Assembly: GCA_014529385.2 (NCBI GenBank)
Contig: CM043959.1
Location: forward strand, 90,488,529-90,552,528
Direction of reading: 5' to 3'
Source: Adiantum capillus-veneris
Lineage: Eukaryota > Streptophyta > Polypodiopsida > Polypodiales > Pteridaceae
Length of the DNA: 64,000 nucleotides
The notes beneath the pieces were generated by a model, which was not told where the DNA came from, did no database searches, and saw only the letters and a program-made list of their open reading frames with translations. The first letter of the stretch is position 1; the number at the start of each line of letters is the position of its first letter. This document shows, piece by piece, positions 1-9,680 of the stretch. The translations under genes were made by a program, and so were the position numbers.

Positions 1-660
1 TAGACTTTTTTCTTGACAATGTAAGATTCACTTCTTCCAACCTAGACAAAATTTTATCACAATCATTTATGTGATTTACCACAAACCTGGGACATCCCTT
101 GAGATCCAAAGCTTCATCTTTGTCACTTTCTTCACATACTTTAATAGGAAAATCATCAATGAAAGGCATTGTGATTTGAGGAATAAAGTCACGTAAGACC
201 TTATTCATCATATGTGCAACTGAGTTGGTTGCTCCTTGTGGCAAGGTACACATCCTTACAAAACCCAAAGGTGTCCTCATGGTTTTCAAGTCTCTTCTTT
301 CAATTGCAAGCTGAAATTGATCATACCCTGAGTAGAGATCTCCCATTGAGTAGGTTGCCCTCCCTGCAAACGCCTCTGCGAACTCATCCACAATTGTACC
401 TGTACCTACATTCCTAACTGTCACCTTGTTCACTGGTTGCATATCTTGGATGAACCATAGAGAACCATTCTTCTTTGCAACTGTGAACCACCGGTTTGAG
501 TATGGAGCACAAGAACGCTCCAAGATTCCCATTTTGATTTTCTCATTCAGTAGCTCTACTAACTTTGGCAAATGAGCCTTTGGAACTGGAATAGGCCGCA
601 GATTCCAAGGCACATGAGGTACTGTGAAAATTACCATAGGAGCTACGATAGAAGGATCAA
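1..660 (-). pseudogene. GYP-A reverse transcriptase fragment
   Basis: The minus strand stays open from about 660 down to base 1 and reads as the fingers and palm of a Ty3/gypsy reverse transcriptase. Visible blocks are a PKAHLPKLVELL-like entry, SMGDLYSGYDQF (the first catalytic Asp region), TPLGFVRMCTLPQGATNS, and the active-site box as FIDD at 163-152, in place of the more usual Y/F-x-DD. The thumb begins at SRLEEVNLTLS before the window ends. This is the RT segment missing from the sister copy GYP-B, so the two copies complement each other for reconstructing family structure. The enzyme would copy element RNA into cDNA in virus-like particles. Confidence 0.85.
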
Positions 661-666
661 CACATC

Positions 667-1023
667 CTATCTCATGTGGCTCAAATGCAAAGCCTTACCA
701 TGCTTTGAAAGAATTTCTTTGAAGCACTTTGTCTCCTCCGGTGTTAGAAACTCCTTGCGACCAATCTGCAACTTTTGGAAAGACTCATTTATGAAGGTAT
801 GCCCAATCTTTTTAGGATTCCTCAAACTTGGTTGTAAAGAAGCCTGCTCAATCTTTTCCCTATTGTTGGGTGGTAAGGGTGAAGTTACTGGTTTCACCTT
901 CTTTGCTACAATCTTGTATTTAGTTTCAACATGGACTTCTGAGCCAAGTGTCTGGTTTTCTTTAAAGGCTTCTATTACTTGATACATTTCCATTTCATTT
1001 TCAAGATGCAAACTAGACCCCAT
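667..1023 (-). pseudogene. GYP-A pol linker between protease and RT
   Basis: This is an open minus-strand frame of 118 codons that matches the equivalent GYP-B segment at 25903-25244. Shared blocks include LRNPKKIGH versus LRNPKNIGH, a FxxESFQKLQIG-like stretch, and EETKCFKEILSKHGKAL versus EEIKCFQGMLEKHGKAL. In gypsy Pol this stretch lies directly upstream of the RT fingers and carries the H-G-x-A/V-F-like entry motif. The ATG at 1023 is only the first Met in an already open frame and should not be taken as a real start. A frameshift separates it from the RT frame near 660. Confidence 0.75.
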
Positions 1024-1243
1024 TATAGCATCAAGCTAACCCGTAGTATCTCAGAAAGAAACTCGTTCACACAAATCCAAAACATTTTCAGTAGGCTCTA
1101 GCAACCCACTCTTTTTCATGCCTATTTGTACATTATGCACATATTACCTCTCACATCTCTTCAAATCTTGAAGTTTTGTAAAACATACTGATCCATTCCT
1201 TGTTATTGAGGAGCTCGTTGAGAAAGTTTCACCTATTTTTGGA

Positions 1244-1800
1244 TCAGGCGAGACCCTTTTTCTTTTTGTACCTGTCATCCCGCTTTACAATGGTACTTGG
1301 CCAAAACCGGCCAAAACCCATCATTTCTCTATGATCATGAAACTCTTTGCTCACCTTCGGTAGAGGATGTTCTCTGAGCTTGTCACGATTTCTTTCATGA
1401 TTTACACAAACTGTGAGAAATTGGATGTCTTGTTTACCATCTTTGCTACGTATCCTAGCATATGCTAAAGCATCACCCATTACCTTTGTTTCCATTCAAA
1501 CTCCCACCATGTAGGGTTGTCAAGGATGAGATGATATGAAGATATATCCTGTACAAAGAAGTTTTGGTCAATCTTTACATCACCTATTATCATCTTCACA
1601 CATGGACATGCTGCATACAATTCACCGGATCAATTGTTTACCACTTTCACCATCCAACCATGATTTGTGTCCACATCGGCCATTTGCACTTGTTGTAAAA
1701 ACTCTTTGACATGATGTTCTGAACCATGGTCAATCAAGGCAACAAATGGCTCTTCAAGATCACCTACCTTGACAAAAGTTTCTGTAGTATCCCTTGCCTA
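1244..1800 (-). pseudogene. GYP-A retropepsin-like protease, broken
   Basis: The catalytic box FVALIDHGSE lies at about 1740-1716 on the minus strand (DHGS at 1731-1720). It is followed after an indel by DTNHGWMVK, GELYAACPCVKM, IGDV and QNFFVQDISSY, then by METKVMGDALAYARIRSKDGK at 1495-1430. The same sequence of blocks is intact in GYP-B (26713-26048). Canonical retropepsins have D-S/T-G; here the second position is His in both copies, so this is a family trait and not random decay. Frame breaks occur just after the catalytic box and near 1500. The protease would process Gag-Pol. Confidence 0.75.
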
Positions 1801-1968
1801 GTGACTTCGTGAATAGTAGCTCCTAGGGATAGCTTCAACTTCTTCATCATCATTTGAGAAATACACTTGCTTCACTCTCCCACTAGATTGGTAGCATCCT
1901 ACCACAGCTCCATCATCCTCCTTATTTTGCAACTGCATCCCTTGTGTCTTCAAGGTTTACCATTCAAC

Positions 1969-2760
1969 CTATGGATGAGAAACTTCAGCAAGAGTTTGCC
2001 TCTTCCTCTTGATGATATCAATGATCTCCTCATGGAATTCACGCTTTGCAATGCCAAGAACTTCTCCTAGAGTAAACTCAATCTTGATATTCAAGATCCT
2101 TTTCTCCAAGACTTTCTTTAAATCTGTAGCAACCTCAATATCATATTGTAGTTTATAAGTTGAGCCTTTTGTCTTACCTTTTGTTGGCTCTTTCTTCTTT
2201 CCCGTTGTAGACTCCTCCATAAGTACTTCAGGTGGAGCTGCTACTTATGTCAAGGGTGTTTGAGAAGGCATTGAATCGCTTCTTCCCCACTTCTAGAATC
2301 TCTTTTTGATGGTCCTTTATCAGCATTCTCACGTCTGCGCTTCTCTTCTACAATAGCCTCATTTTGTAATGTAGGCCTGCACTGACAATGAGTCCACTGG
2401 ATCATTCCATCCTGTTTCTAGACGTATGCAATCACCTGCGTCATGTAGAATCTCTTTAGTAAGATTTATCTTTTTAGCTAATTGCATGACATTTGGCCAA
2501 ATTTGACCATAATGGTCACTCACCTCTTCATCACTAAGATTCTCAATTTTTACTCCATAAGTAGCTGCCTCAACTGAAGAGGTGGCATGGTTAGTTGCCA
2601 TATCTTCAACTAAGGTTTGCATTCCCCCCTTCCCAAAGTAAGTTCTCAAGGGTAGACCTGTCTCTCTTAAGTGGATTTTACCATCCTTAAAAAAGACAAC
2701 ATCTTTTGACAAAGCATCACTAAAATCATCACAATCCCTTCATACATGATCTATACTATC
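1969..2760 (-). pseudogene. GYP-A Gag C-terminus: zinc knuckle and charged linker
   Basis: The zinc knuckle begins near 2765 with CIWCDSIDHV, a stop, then RDC, giving a C-x2-C-x4-H-x4-C pattern. The stop is TGA at 2742-2740, where Arg (CGA) is expected. Downstream is a 117-codon frame with DGKIHLRETGLPLRT, YFGKGGMQTLVEDM and VDSLSVQAYI, then a Lys/Glu-rich segment ending VLGIAKREFHEEIIDIIKRK at about 2010. The same landmarks in the same order occur in GYP-B. The knuckle would bind element RNA during packaging. Confidence 0.75.
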
Positions 2761-3128
2761 ACACCAAATACATCTATTAACAAACCCTTCTTTGGGTTGT
2801 TGTCTTTGCCTAGGAAGTGGCCCTGATGATTGGCATTTTTCTTCAAGCTTTGCAAACTTCACCTTCAAGTCACGCATTCCCTTCACAAGCTCACCTAGCA
2901 TGGACTCATCAAATTTAGGAGCAATAAAGTAGGCTTTACCATTTTGTTAGAAGTTGAGGTGGAAGGACTTATAGTGTTTACTACCATCTTGTCCCTTCTT
3001 CTTTGTCATTTTCCAAGGAGTGAGACAGCACCTTCAATCTCATTTCAGTCGGTCTTTTGTCCTTGCTCAGTATCTTTATCTTGAAGAAGAAGTTCCAACT
3101 TGCCTTGAAACTCTTTACCTGCATCTTG

Positions 3129-3648
3129 TTAGGAAAAATCTTTCTTCTTTGCATCTAGTGTGGCCCTTTTTGTCTTGGTGAGTTGTGCATAGCGCCGCTC
3201 AAATTTCCTAAGTAGCTCTGTTATTGATAGTCCTTGCTTTGGCTTGACTACCCATTCTATGAATGTCCTTTTGGTTACTCTCTTAGAGTACTGCATGAAA
3301 TATTCCTCCTCCAAAGCTACTTTGAGTTCTTCCCAGTTCTCCCATGCCCATCTTTAATTCCCCTAACATGCTCCCTAATTTCTGGAGCAACAACTAGCTC
3401 AAAGATTTGAGTCATCTCACCTTCTAACACGCGATGCAGCTCCATCTCCTTCACATACTCTCGTAAGTACTTGGTTACATATTTTCCATTAAACTGATCC
3501 ATTCTACAACTTCTTTTATGGCCTTCGTTGATGAAATATCTCTTCTTTCAGTGGCATGTTGTTGTTGCATGAACATTGCAAATTCTTGAAACATTTGCAT
3601 TGTTGTTGGGTCAAAATGCATACATTGTTGCTCAACATGATCAGTCAT
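3129..3648 (-). pseudogene. GYP-A Gag N-terminal and capsid region
   Basis: The best start is the ATG at 3648-3646 (MTDHVEQQ), 34 bases inside the primer site and about 50 bases inside the LTR end. The product has a Gln-rich patch followed by helices such as KYVTKYLREYVKEMELH and EEEYFMQYSKRVTKRTF. The latter corresponds to EEYFLQDSQRVTRQSF in GYP-B, so it is the capsid of the same family. Frames switch near 3500, 3315 and 3129. There are no catalytic motifs, as expected for Gag. Confidence 0.65.
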
Positions 3649-3681
3649 GGTTACCCACAAACTCTCACCCTGGCAGATTCG

Positions 3682-3695
3682 CGTGGGGTTCACCA
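3682..3695 (-). other. GYP-A primer-binding site
   Basis: The minus strand reads TGGTGAACCCCACG, five bases inside the LTR end at 3701. GYP-B has TGGTGAACCCAAT in the same place. The TGG start fits pairing with a tRNA 3' CCA end. The tRNA is not identified; it is not the initiator-Met sequence used by the copia elements here. Confidence 0.55.
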
Positions 3696-3700
3696 AAATA

Positions 3701-5318
3701 TGTCGTGAAATTTGCAGTCTTGCCCGGAAAGCACCGAGCTTTTGGCTGTGAGAGTTTGTGAGAGAACTCCAAAAACTATATGAAGGAGTTAAACCATAAA
3801 TGCCATGAAGTATAGGGTTTGGAAGGAAGTGCAATAAAAAAAGCTTCATTTTTTCTCTCTTGTACTCACACACACAAAGAAAGAACACAAATGAGAATAT
3901 CAAAACAACACAAAAATGAAAACATCAAAGCTATGGTCATAACGTATCATACGTAATATGAAAGGGTTAATAGATGATTTAATAGCGTTTAATCTTTGCC
4001 GACCAAACATGCTACGAATTGTTCTTTGGAATTGTAGTTTTGTGCTTACCATAATATATATATTTTCTCTAGTGATTCGGATTAATTGTGTGTACAAATC
4101 CTCTTGGTTCATAGCAAGATAGCTACACTTACGTCAAAGAAAAAGTTATAGTCTATAAGAGGTAGTATGATGGGATCCGGTGAAAGAAGTATTTCATTGA
4201 GTCTTTCTGGGCTAAAGAGAAACGCTACACTTTGTTGAAAGTGTATTTTACTCCTAATCATACGTTAATTCTAATAGATCGCATAGAGTGGAAGCAATTG
4301 AAATTATCATCATCTGGACTATCCATCTAGGATAGTTTGTGAGAAATGTAGATATGAGAGAACTGAAGAGATGAGAAGTTTCCCTCCAAGCCCTATTCTT
4401 GCCCGTAGGCAATAAGGATACTGTGGGGAGAGATGTACGTGTAGCAAGGAGAACCTACAATTTATAGAGAGAATGAATTTCTAAGAGTGAGAGAGATAGG
4501 TTTGGTTAAGAAGATGAGATTAGATATATATATATGTTGGATTAGAGATGGAAAAGAAAAGAACAAGAAATCAACAAAATATCAATGTAGAACACATCTT
4601 ACTTATCAAACCCTTCGGCACCATTTTTGATGGAGAGAGAAGAAGAGGGAAGAATTCAACTTTTATTGATACACCAAATCCAACACCTTCTTTGATTAAA
4701 GCTGATCTTCGAAGGATAGCTTACAAGAATGGCTAGTCTTCCTCTAGGAGAAAGTGTAGGCTTCGGCTTATGTTAATGGCTAAGTACAATTAAGCATTAC
4801 TACTCACTCCCTCATCAATTCCTCTCATCAATGGCTTGAATGCTTCAATAGTTTTCAAGGAAGAAGAGGTCCCCATTTATAAGTGAAGGGAACCCCCAAG
4901 GGTTTACACAAGAAGAGAAGAGACAGTGTGAACAGAAACTGGAAAAGTTGGAAATGAGTTGTGCCTGCATGATGTGGGCAGACTGGGGTCCAGTATTTTG
5001 ATCATATCTCCTCAACCGTGGCTCTAAATAAAAAAGTAAAAATATGGGCATAAAATTCATCTCAATATCTACGACTCCCATATTATATACTTTTTCCAAT
5101 TCGGATTGGAACCTTGTGTAAAAAATAGGGTACAGTTTTGGTAGCAAAAGTCTTCTTGTGGTCCCCTTAGCCTAGACTTTTACTTGATTTTTAATGGACA
5201 CCTCATGCCATATGAAAACATGACATTGCTCCTTGACAAAGTTTTGTAGTCAGGCTTACAATAATGCATTAAAATAGGGATATCTTTGAGAATCATGGAA
5301 GCTAGTGTCCCACCAACA
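3701..5318 (-). repeat. GYP-A 5' LTR (inner end secure, outer end inferred)
   Basis: The inner end is fixed by the primer site: plus-strand TGTCG at 3701, so the minus strand ends CGACA. The outer end is inferred at 5318, where the minus strand begins TGTTGGTGGGACAC, giving a TGT...ACA LTR of about 1.6 kb. A minus-strand TATA box (TATAAAT) lies at 4881-4875, in a position similar to that in the GYP-B LTR. The partner LTR is outside the window, so the outer boundary is unverified. Open frames in here do not resemble known proteins. Confidence 0.5.
4875..4882 (-). promoter_or_regulatory. TATA box of the GYP-A LTR
   Basis: The minus strand reads TATAAATGGGG. Its position, about 1.17 kb from the inner LTR end, suggests a long R-U5 part. 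This is motif evidence only. Confidence 0.35.
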
Positions 5319-5689
5319 TTTGATTCCTTCCTAGTAGCTATTTAAAAGAAATATAAGAAAAATACATAGAATATAAATATATTGAAATGTACCCTAGATA
5401 TAGGATCTAGCTAGGGTGTAATATGGTAATGACATAGTAAAAATAAAGAATCAATGCTTTTTGTCCCAAGTTAAAGAGGCGGAGTTATTTACGCTTTTTC
5501 CATAGTACTTTTTTACGTTAAAGTAAGAATATGTTACCCTTGAGATAAATAATAAGATGAGACATAAAGCTTATTATGATACTTAAATATGCATGTGTAC
5601 ATTATATCAAATATCATTATGTATCTAAAAAGATACAAGATAACGTTTGTAGCATGCGTTCCCACTATGTACGTGTCACAACACAACAA
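5319..5689. other. AT-rich spacer with no recognisable feature
   Basis: This stretch lies between the inferred outer end of GYP-A and the broken gag end of COP-A. I see no coding frame, repeat or structured element. If the GYP-A LTR were longer than inferred, it could belong to it. Confidence 0.4.
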
Positions 5690-6092
5690 CGTAGCAATGC
5701 AATTTTAGCCTCATTGCGGTGTGCATAAAGACCAGCCATAATATTCCAAGCTTTTTTTGCAAATTCACTGAACAAATGTGAGGAGTAATGGTGCACTTCA
5801 CAGACAATTCAATCAATACATGAGCATGTGCATCCTTTACATCCCAACAAGCTTGTTCTATCATAGGCAAAACAACACTAACATTAGCAATCCTTGCAGC
5901 AAGACCTGCAACATCCTCAACATCGCCTTTATCCTTAGAACCAAGACATACATCAATGCCCTGCACAATATTCCATACACCCTTGAACACAAGAACATGT
6001 TGCATCATGTAAGCCCACATAGGGTAATTGTCTGCATCGAATCTGTCCTCAATAACAAACATCTTGAACACATCTGTGTTGTTGTCAGCCAT
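5690..6092 (-). pseudogene. COP-A Gag, N-terminal fragment
   Basis: The chosen start is the ATG at 6092-6090 (MADNNTDVFKMF), the first Met after the leader. The product reads LxxxDNYPMWAYMMQHVL, then KGVWNIVQGID, and ends with an AHVLIELSVK-like helix and TITPHICS. N-Y-x-x-W with K-G-V/L-W is the usual opening of plant copia Gag (UBN2/DUF4219-like domain). It ends near an LYAHRNEAKIALLR-like segment reached only after a frameshift, so about 135 of the usual 250-300 residues remain. The frame continuing upstream of 6092 is leader and LTR sequence. Confidence 0.65.
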
Positions 6093-6445
6093 GGTAAATG
6101 CTACACCTGATGTGAAAAATGCCCAATAGAAGATAAACAAAGAGGAAACAACACGTGCTATATAGCACAAACCATAGAAGACTGTAAGGGACCTGCTATG
6201 CAAAAAACAGCACTGACAAAAATTCTGCACAAAATGATGAAATAGCTTGTGCAGTACTAGTAACCTATAGTGTGAACAGAGGCCAAAATGAGCCCGAATG
6301 AAAAATCTAAGCAAACTAAGCTCTACGAGCTCCCCCAAAAAAATTTGTCAACCTGCAAACGCTGGCCAAAGCTCACTGAAATCGCAGAAAGTGAGTAGGC
6401 GTGTGCTAGAGTTACTGGTGACTAAGCCCGGGAGAACGCAACCTA

Positions 6446-6456
6446 CTCTGATACGA
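6446..6456 (-). other. COP-A primer-binding site
   Basis: The minus strand reads TCGTATCAGAG, two bases from the LTR end. It matches the plant initiator-tRNA-Met primer site TGGTATCAGAG except for one base (G to C at position 2). Confidence 0.65.
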
Positions 6457-6458
6457 AT

Positions 6459-6687
6459 TGTTGGAATTAGGGTTGTAGAGAAACGCACATAGCTTGGAGA
6501 AGATGAAGGAAGATAAAGGCACACAATTGAGAGTATATTAATTAGTGTGCAATGGAAAGATAGATAGTCCTAGAATGAATGGACGTATATACAATGCATG
6601 TGGGAAAACCTCCTAAAGAGGGAAAAAATACCCCGGTAGTCCTAAGTGTGTTCTCACGCATCAATACCACATGTATATGGTAACACA
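6459..6687 (-). repeat. COP-A 5' LTR, about 229 bp
   Basis: The plus strand begins TGTTGGAATTAGG at 6459 beside the primer site, and the inferred far end is GGTAACACA at 6687, giving TGT...ACA ends. The far end is supported only by the dinucleotide and by the start of COP-B coding sequence just beyond it. Confidence 0.5.
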
Positions 6688-6692
6688 TGCTA

Positions 6693-7715
6693 GCCAATGA
6701 TAAGGTTCAGTGGGAACATGCTATGAAGAGGGAGCTGTCCAATATTGCAAAGAACAAAACATGGGAACTTGTTCCTTTACCAAAAGATAGGAAAGCATTG
6801 CCTTGTAAATGAGTTTACAAGAAGAAGATTGACAATTACAGAGCTTGTTTAGTGGCCAAATGTTTCAAGAAAGAATATGGTGTCGATTTCCAGGAAATAT
6901 TTTCTCCAGTGGTGGTCAAGATGACCATACTAAGAATGTTGCTTGCTTTGGTTGCCACTAAAGATATGGAGCTTGATCAAATGGATGTCATTACAGCTTT
7001 CTTACATGGTGATCTCAAGGAAGAGATTTATATGAAGCAACCTAAAGGGTTTGTGCTAAATGGCAAGGAACATTTGGTCTATAAGCTTTTGAAAAGTCTC
7101 TATGGCCTGAAGCAATCATCTAGACAATGGTATCAAAAGTTAGATGCATTTATGCGTTCCCTAGGCTATATGCACAATAATGAGGATCCATGTCTTTACA
7201 TGAAAAGACAACCCAATGAACATCTTATTATGCTTATCCTCTATGTAGATGACATGCTTATTGCTGGTCATTCCAAGAAGGACATTGTTGACTTGAAAAC
7301 CCAGCAAAAAAATCAAATTGACATGAAAGATTTGGGTGAAGCGAATCACATTTTGGGCATGCGCATTACTCATGACCGTAAGAAGAGGTTATTGTACCTT
7401 TCTCAAAAAGAGTATGTGCACAAGGTTCTTAATTGTTTCAACATGCAAAAGGGGAAGGCTTTGAGTACTCCATTGCCTGCTTATTTGAAACTTAGCAAGA
7501 ATGATTGTCCCAAATCTGTTGAGGAAAAAGTTGCGATGGATAAGGTTCCTTATGCTTTAGCTTGTGGTAGTCTCATATATGTCATGGTGGCTACAAGACC
7601 TGAAATTGCACATACAATGGGAGTTGTCAGCAGATTTATGTCTAGCCCTAGTAAAAAGCATTGGGATGCTGTCAAGTCAGTTCTCAGATACTTGAGTGGC
7701 ACTGAAGATAGATAG
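6693..7715 (+). pseudogene. COP-B reverse transcriptase
   Basis: The frame opens with NDKVQWEHAMKRELSNIAKN and KTWELVPLPKDRKALP, then a TGA at 6810 where Trp is expected before VYKKK. An uninterrupted stretch from 6852 then carries FQEIFSPVVVK, LDQMDVITAFLHGDLKEEIY, LYGLKQSSRQWYQK and the active site YVDDMLIAG at 7242-7259 (YVDD at 7242-7253). It ends with TRPEIAHTMGVVSRFMSSP and a TAG at 7713 where a Tyr-like residue is usual. These are the standard copia RT (RVT_2) blocks in order and the catalytic aspartates are intact, yet the element lacks everything upstream. Confidence 0.9.
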
Positions 7716-8291
7716 TTAAGCTATGGTCGTGGAGAATCCTCCATTGAGGGATTTGTAGACAGTGATTATGCAAGCTGTGTTGACAGTCGTAAGTCAACAA
7801 CATGTTGGATTCACACATTTGCTGGTTCTGCTATTTCTTGGATGTTTGTTCTTCAAGACTATAAATCCATTTCTACCACAGAGGCAGAGTATGTTGCATT
7901 GAGTGAGGCATGCAAAGAAGCTATTTGGCTTCTTTGCATGTTCTGCTATTTCTTGGATGTCTGTTCTTCAAGACTGTAAATTCATTTCTACCACAGAGGC
8001 AGAGTATGTTGCATTGAGTGAGGCATGCAAAGAAGCTATTTGGCTTGCTCACCTAGTGAAAGATCTTTGATTGGAGCAGTGTACACCAATTCTTCATTGT
8101 GACAGTCAAAGTGCTATTGCCTTGGCTAACAATCCATTGATGTGCGTTATCACTTCAATCGTGAATGCCTCACAAACAAGAGCCTTGATTTAGTGAAGAT
8201 TCCTACGTCAGAAGACACAGTGGATGCACTCACTAAAAGTCTCTCCGGCCATCAGTTTCAACACTATCGTGAGTTGATGGGCATTGGATAA
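7716..8291 (+). pseudogene. COP-B RNase H with internal duplication
   Basis: Copia RNase H landmarks are GFVDSDYASCVDSRKST, ISWMFVLQDYKS, STTEAEYVALSEACKEAIWL, CDSQSAIALANNP and a final VDALTKSLSGHQFQHYRELM, ending at the TAA at 8289-8291. A 115-bp tandem duplication (units at 7825 and 7940) repeats the STTEAEY block. After NNP a small deletion removes the usual H-I-D motif. In-frame stops occur after VKDL and in the C-terminal part. The domain would degrade the RNA strand of the RNA-DNA hybrid. Confidence 0.85.
7825..8050 (+). repeat. Tandem duplication, period 115 bp, inside COP-B RNase H
   Basis: Unit 1 (7825-7939) and unit 2 (from 7940) both start GTTCTGCTATTTCTTGGATG and differ at only a few positions. 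A period of 115 is not a multiple of three, so the duplication also shifts the frame. Confidence 0.9.
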
Positions 8292-8334
8292 GCGTGGTTC
8301 TCTTCCATTCTTATGGTCTCCCACATTGGCCATC

Positions 8335-8345
8335 AAGTGGGAGAA
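8335..8345 (+). other. COP-B polypurine tract
   Basis: AAGTGGGAGAA lies immediately before the LTR start TGTAATTTTTAATGG. COP-C has AAGTGGGAGA in the same position. Confidence 0.75.
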
Positions 8346-8842
8346 TGTAATTTTTAATGGTCATGTGGCTGACCGCCCATCACTAACTACTACTAGCCCT
8401 AAGTGTACAACTATACTCTTGTGTGAACCACTAACACAAAGTAGAGTGTGTATTTTGCCTAAGTGCATAAGATTTTTAAAGAAAGAAAGGGGTCACACAG
8501 TGTGTGTCATCTCTCCCCCTCCAACCTATGTGTGTGGCTATGGTGGTGGTATGTGTGTGTCAATGTGTGTGCGTATTCATCCTCCTCTTCCACTGTGCTC
8601 CCGACTCCTCTCCTTTAGTTTTTTGTACTTTATTGGTGGACATTGCCCAACCCAGCATTCATTTGCAATATAGGCTAGGTTGGGGGCCACCTTTGTCCAT
8701 TTTGTTGTGTGCCCTTTTGCAGTGTGGTGGTTTTGTTATAGAGGTGCTCTTAAGTCTTACAAGAAGGTTATTTTAGAACCTCCAAAATAAGTTGGAGTCC
8801 TAGTGCTCAAGAAAAGTGTGTTGCTCTTAAATAGCCATCATG
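8346..8842 (+). repeat. COP-B 3' LTR, right end approximate
   Basis: It begins TGTAATTTTTAATGGTC right after the polypurine tract. The right end is set only by the start of REP-1 similarity near 8843. The sequence is rich in GTGTGT and CTCC runs. The frames inside are not proteins I recognise. Confidence 0.55.
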
Positions 8843-9085
8843 AGATTAAAAATTCAAATAGCTGCCTTAGAGGAGAGAGATCTAATTTCAAGCTCCTCTT
8901 CAAGGACTTCATCCCGATACAAGAGCCCATATCCATCAACATCATGATTGTGGTAATCCCTTACATCTTTGAAGTAAAAGATAATCCCAAAAGCCCCTTT
9001 GTGACCTGTTAAAAGTCGATTCATACCAGCGGGATTAGATTCCTTGTCCAAAGAGCTTCTTTTAGTTGATAGAAGATCTTGCCCG
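8843..9085 (+). repeat. REP-1 copy a, left half
   Basis: It aligns base by base with about 31655-31930 (shared landmarks: CTTAGAGGAGAGAGAT, GATACAAGAG, GGGATTAGATT). It is interrupted by LINE-A1 and resumes at 17407. REP-1 is not classified; the strand is given arbitrarily. Confidence 0.75.
9073..9085. repeat. Target-site duplication of LINE-A1, left copy
   Basis: AAGATCTTGCCCG occurs here and again at 17394-17406, immediately after the LINE poly-A. The first two A bases are ambiguous with the tail, so the duplication is 11-13 bp. Confidence 0.85.
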
Positions 9086-9333
9086 ATGAGAAGTCTAAAC
9101 GGCTAAGCTTATGTGAGAAGTGGGCTATGATTGACTTGTGGAAAGTGGGCCCATGGAATAGCATGCCTGGATTCACCTACACAAGCCTTCAGTATGCCCG
9201 CACTGCCTCCCGACTGGATAGATGCTACTGCTCTCATCAAGCTGACTATATCTCATTGACGTTAGATATGAAGGTAATCTCAACAAAAAGCCTCTCCCAT
9301 CACATGCCATTACACTTACAACTCAAGAAAGAT

Positions 9334-9372
<39 letters not shown>
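9334..9372 (+). repeat. 39-base G homopolymer
   Basis: This is an uninterrupted run of G inside LINE-A1 coding sequence. At the same place LINE-A2 has only AAAGAGGGGGAGAAG. It is either an expanded homopolymer or a sequencing or assembly artefact. Confidence 0.95.
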
Positions 9373-9374
<2 letters not shown>

Positions 9375-9675
9375 ATTCCCGAGAGGGGAGAAAAGCTTCT
9401 TGTTACAGGGACACACCTGTTCAAAGACCCTCTCTTCAAAAGCATCACCAATAAAGCGCTGGGAAAGCTCAAGAAAGATGTGGGGATGAACAAACCTAGT
9501 CCTTGGAATATATTTATTTGGAGTGTACAAAAATCTATCAAAACTTCGGGTCCTCGGGTTAAAAAATCCAATGAGGCACATATCAAACATCTCACGGAGG
9601 AGGTAGGGCAATTAGCCTCTAGGAAGGTTGGCGGATTGGCTGCCGAGTATGAGCACAAGCAATGGATTGAAGCTA

Positions 9676-9680
9676 AATCT
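9676..9680. repeat. COP-C target-site duplication, left (AATCT)
   Basis: AATCT precedes the 5' LTR and is repeated at 14483-14487 directly after the 3' LTR. Removing the insert restores LINE sequence parallel to LINE-A2. Confidence 0.9.

Larger units (their letters stand above)
1..5318 (-). mobile_element. GYP-A: Ty3/gypsy LTR retrotransposon, left-truncated by the window edge
   Basis: Read on the minus strand the order is LTR (5318-3701), primer site, gag, zinc knuckle, linker, protease, linker and reverse transcriptase, running off the window at base 1. RNase H, integrase and the 3' LTR would lie to the left. Gag-to-RT similarity to GYP-B (22851-29882) is clear along the whole internal region, including the unusual D-H-G-S-E protease motif and the same primer-site sequence. 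The frame is broken repeatedly by indels and stops, so the copy is dead. Gypsy family membership follows from the order and from the RT motifs; the exact lineage is not determined. Confidence 0.85.
5690..6687 (-). mobile_element. COP-A: 5' end of a Ty1/copia element
   Basis: On the minus strand the order is LTR (6687-6459), a two-base spacer, a primer site, a leader of about 350 bases, then gag from 6092. The gag stops resembling anything near 5690, so only the 5' kilobase survives. It sits back-to-back with the plus-strand pol of COP-B, whose sequence begins five bases beyond the LTR end. Either COP-A inserted at the truncated edge of COP-B, or an inversion brought them together. The two may or may not be the same family. 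Confidence 0.65.
6693..8842 (+). mobile_element. COP-B: 3' half of a Ty1/copia element (RT, RNase H, 3' LTR)
   Basis: The copy starts abruptly inside the N-terminal part of RT and continues through RNase H to a stop at 8291. A polypurine tract follows at 8335-8345 and then the 3' LTR from 8346. Gag, protease and integrase are absent. The junction at 6688-6692 with COP-A shows no obvious target duplication. The right end merges into REP-1 sequence near 8843. Confidence 0.75.
9086..9680 (+). pseudogene. LINE-A1 endonuclease C-terminus and linker
   Basis: It reads SLCEKWAMIDLWKVGPWNSM, then TYTSLQYARTASRLDRCYCS (the S-x-L-D-R motif of APE-type LINE endonucleases), then SLSHHMPLHLQL, where the expected S-D-H has become S-H-H. 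A 39-base G run at 9334-9372 follows. After a frame change the linker reads NIFIWSVQKSIKTSGPRVKK and EHKQWIEAKS up to the COP-C insertion. LINE-A2 has the same blocks at 56340-56900. Nicking of target DNA would be lost with the missing N-terminal half. Confidence 0.85.

Noticed and set aside
5319-5323. TTTGA as target duplication of GYP-A
   Set aside because: The other end of the element is outside the window, so it cannot be tested.
9300-9658. Minus-strand frames with poly-Pro (103 and 111 codons)
   Set aside because: They are antisense shadows of the poly-G run inside LINE-A1.
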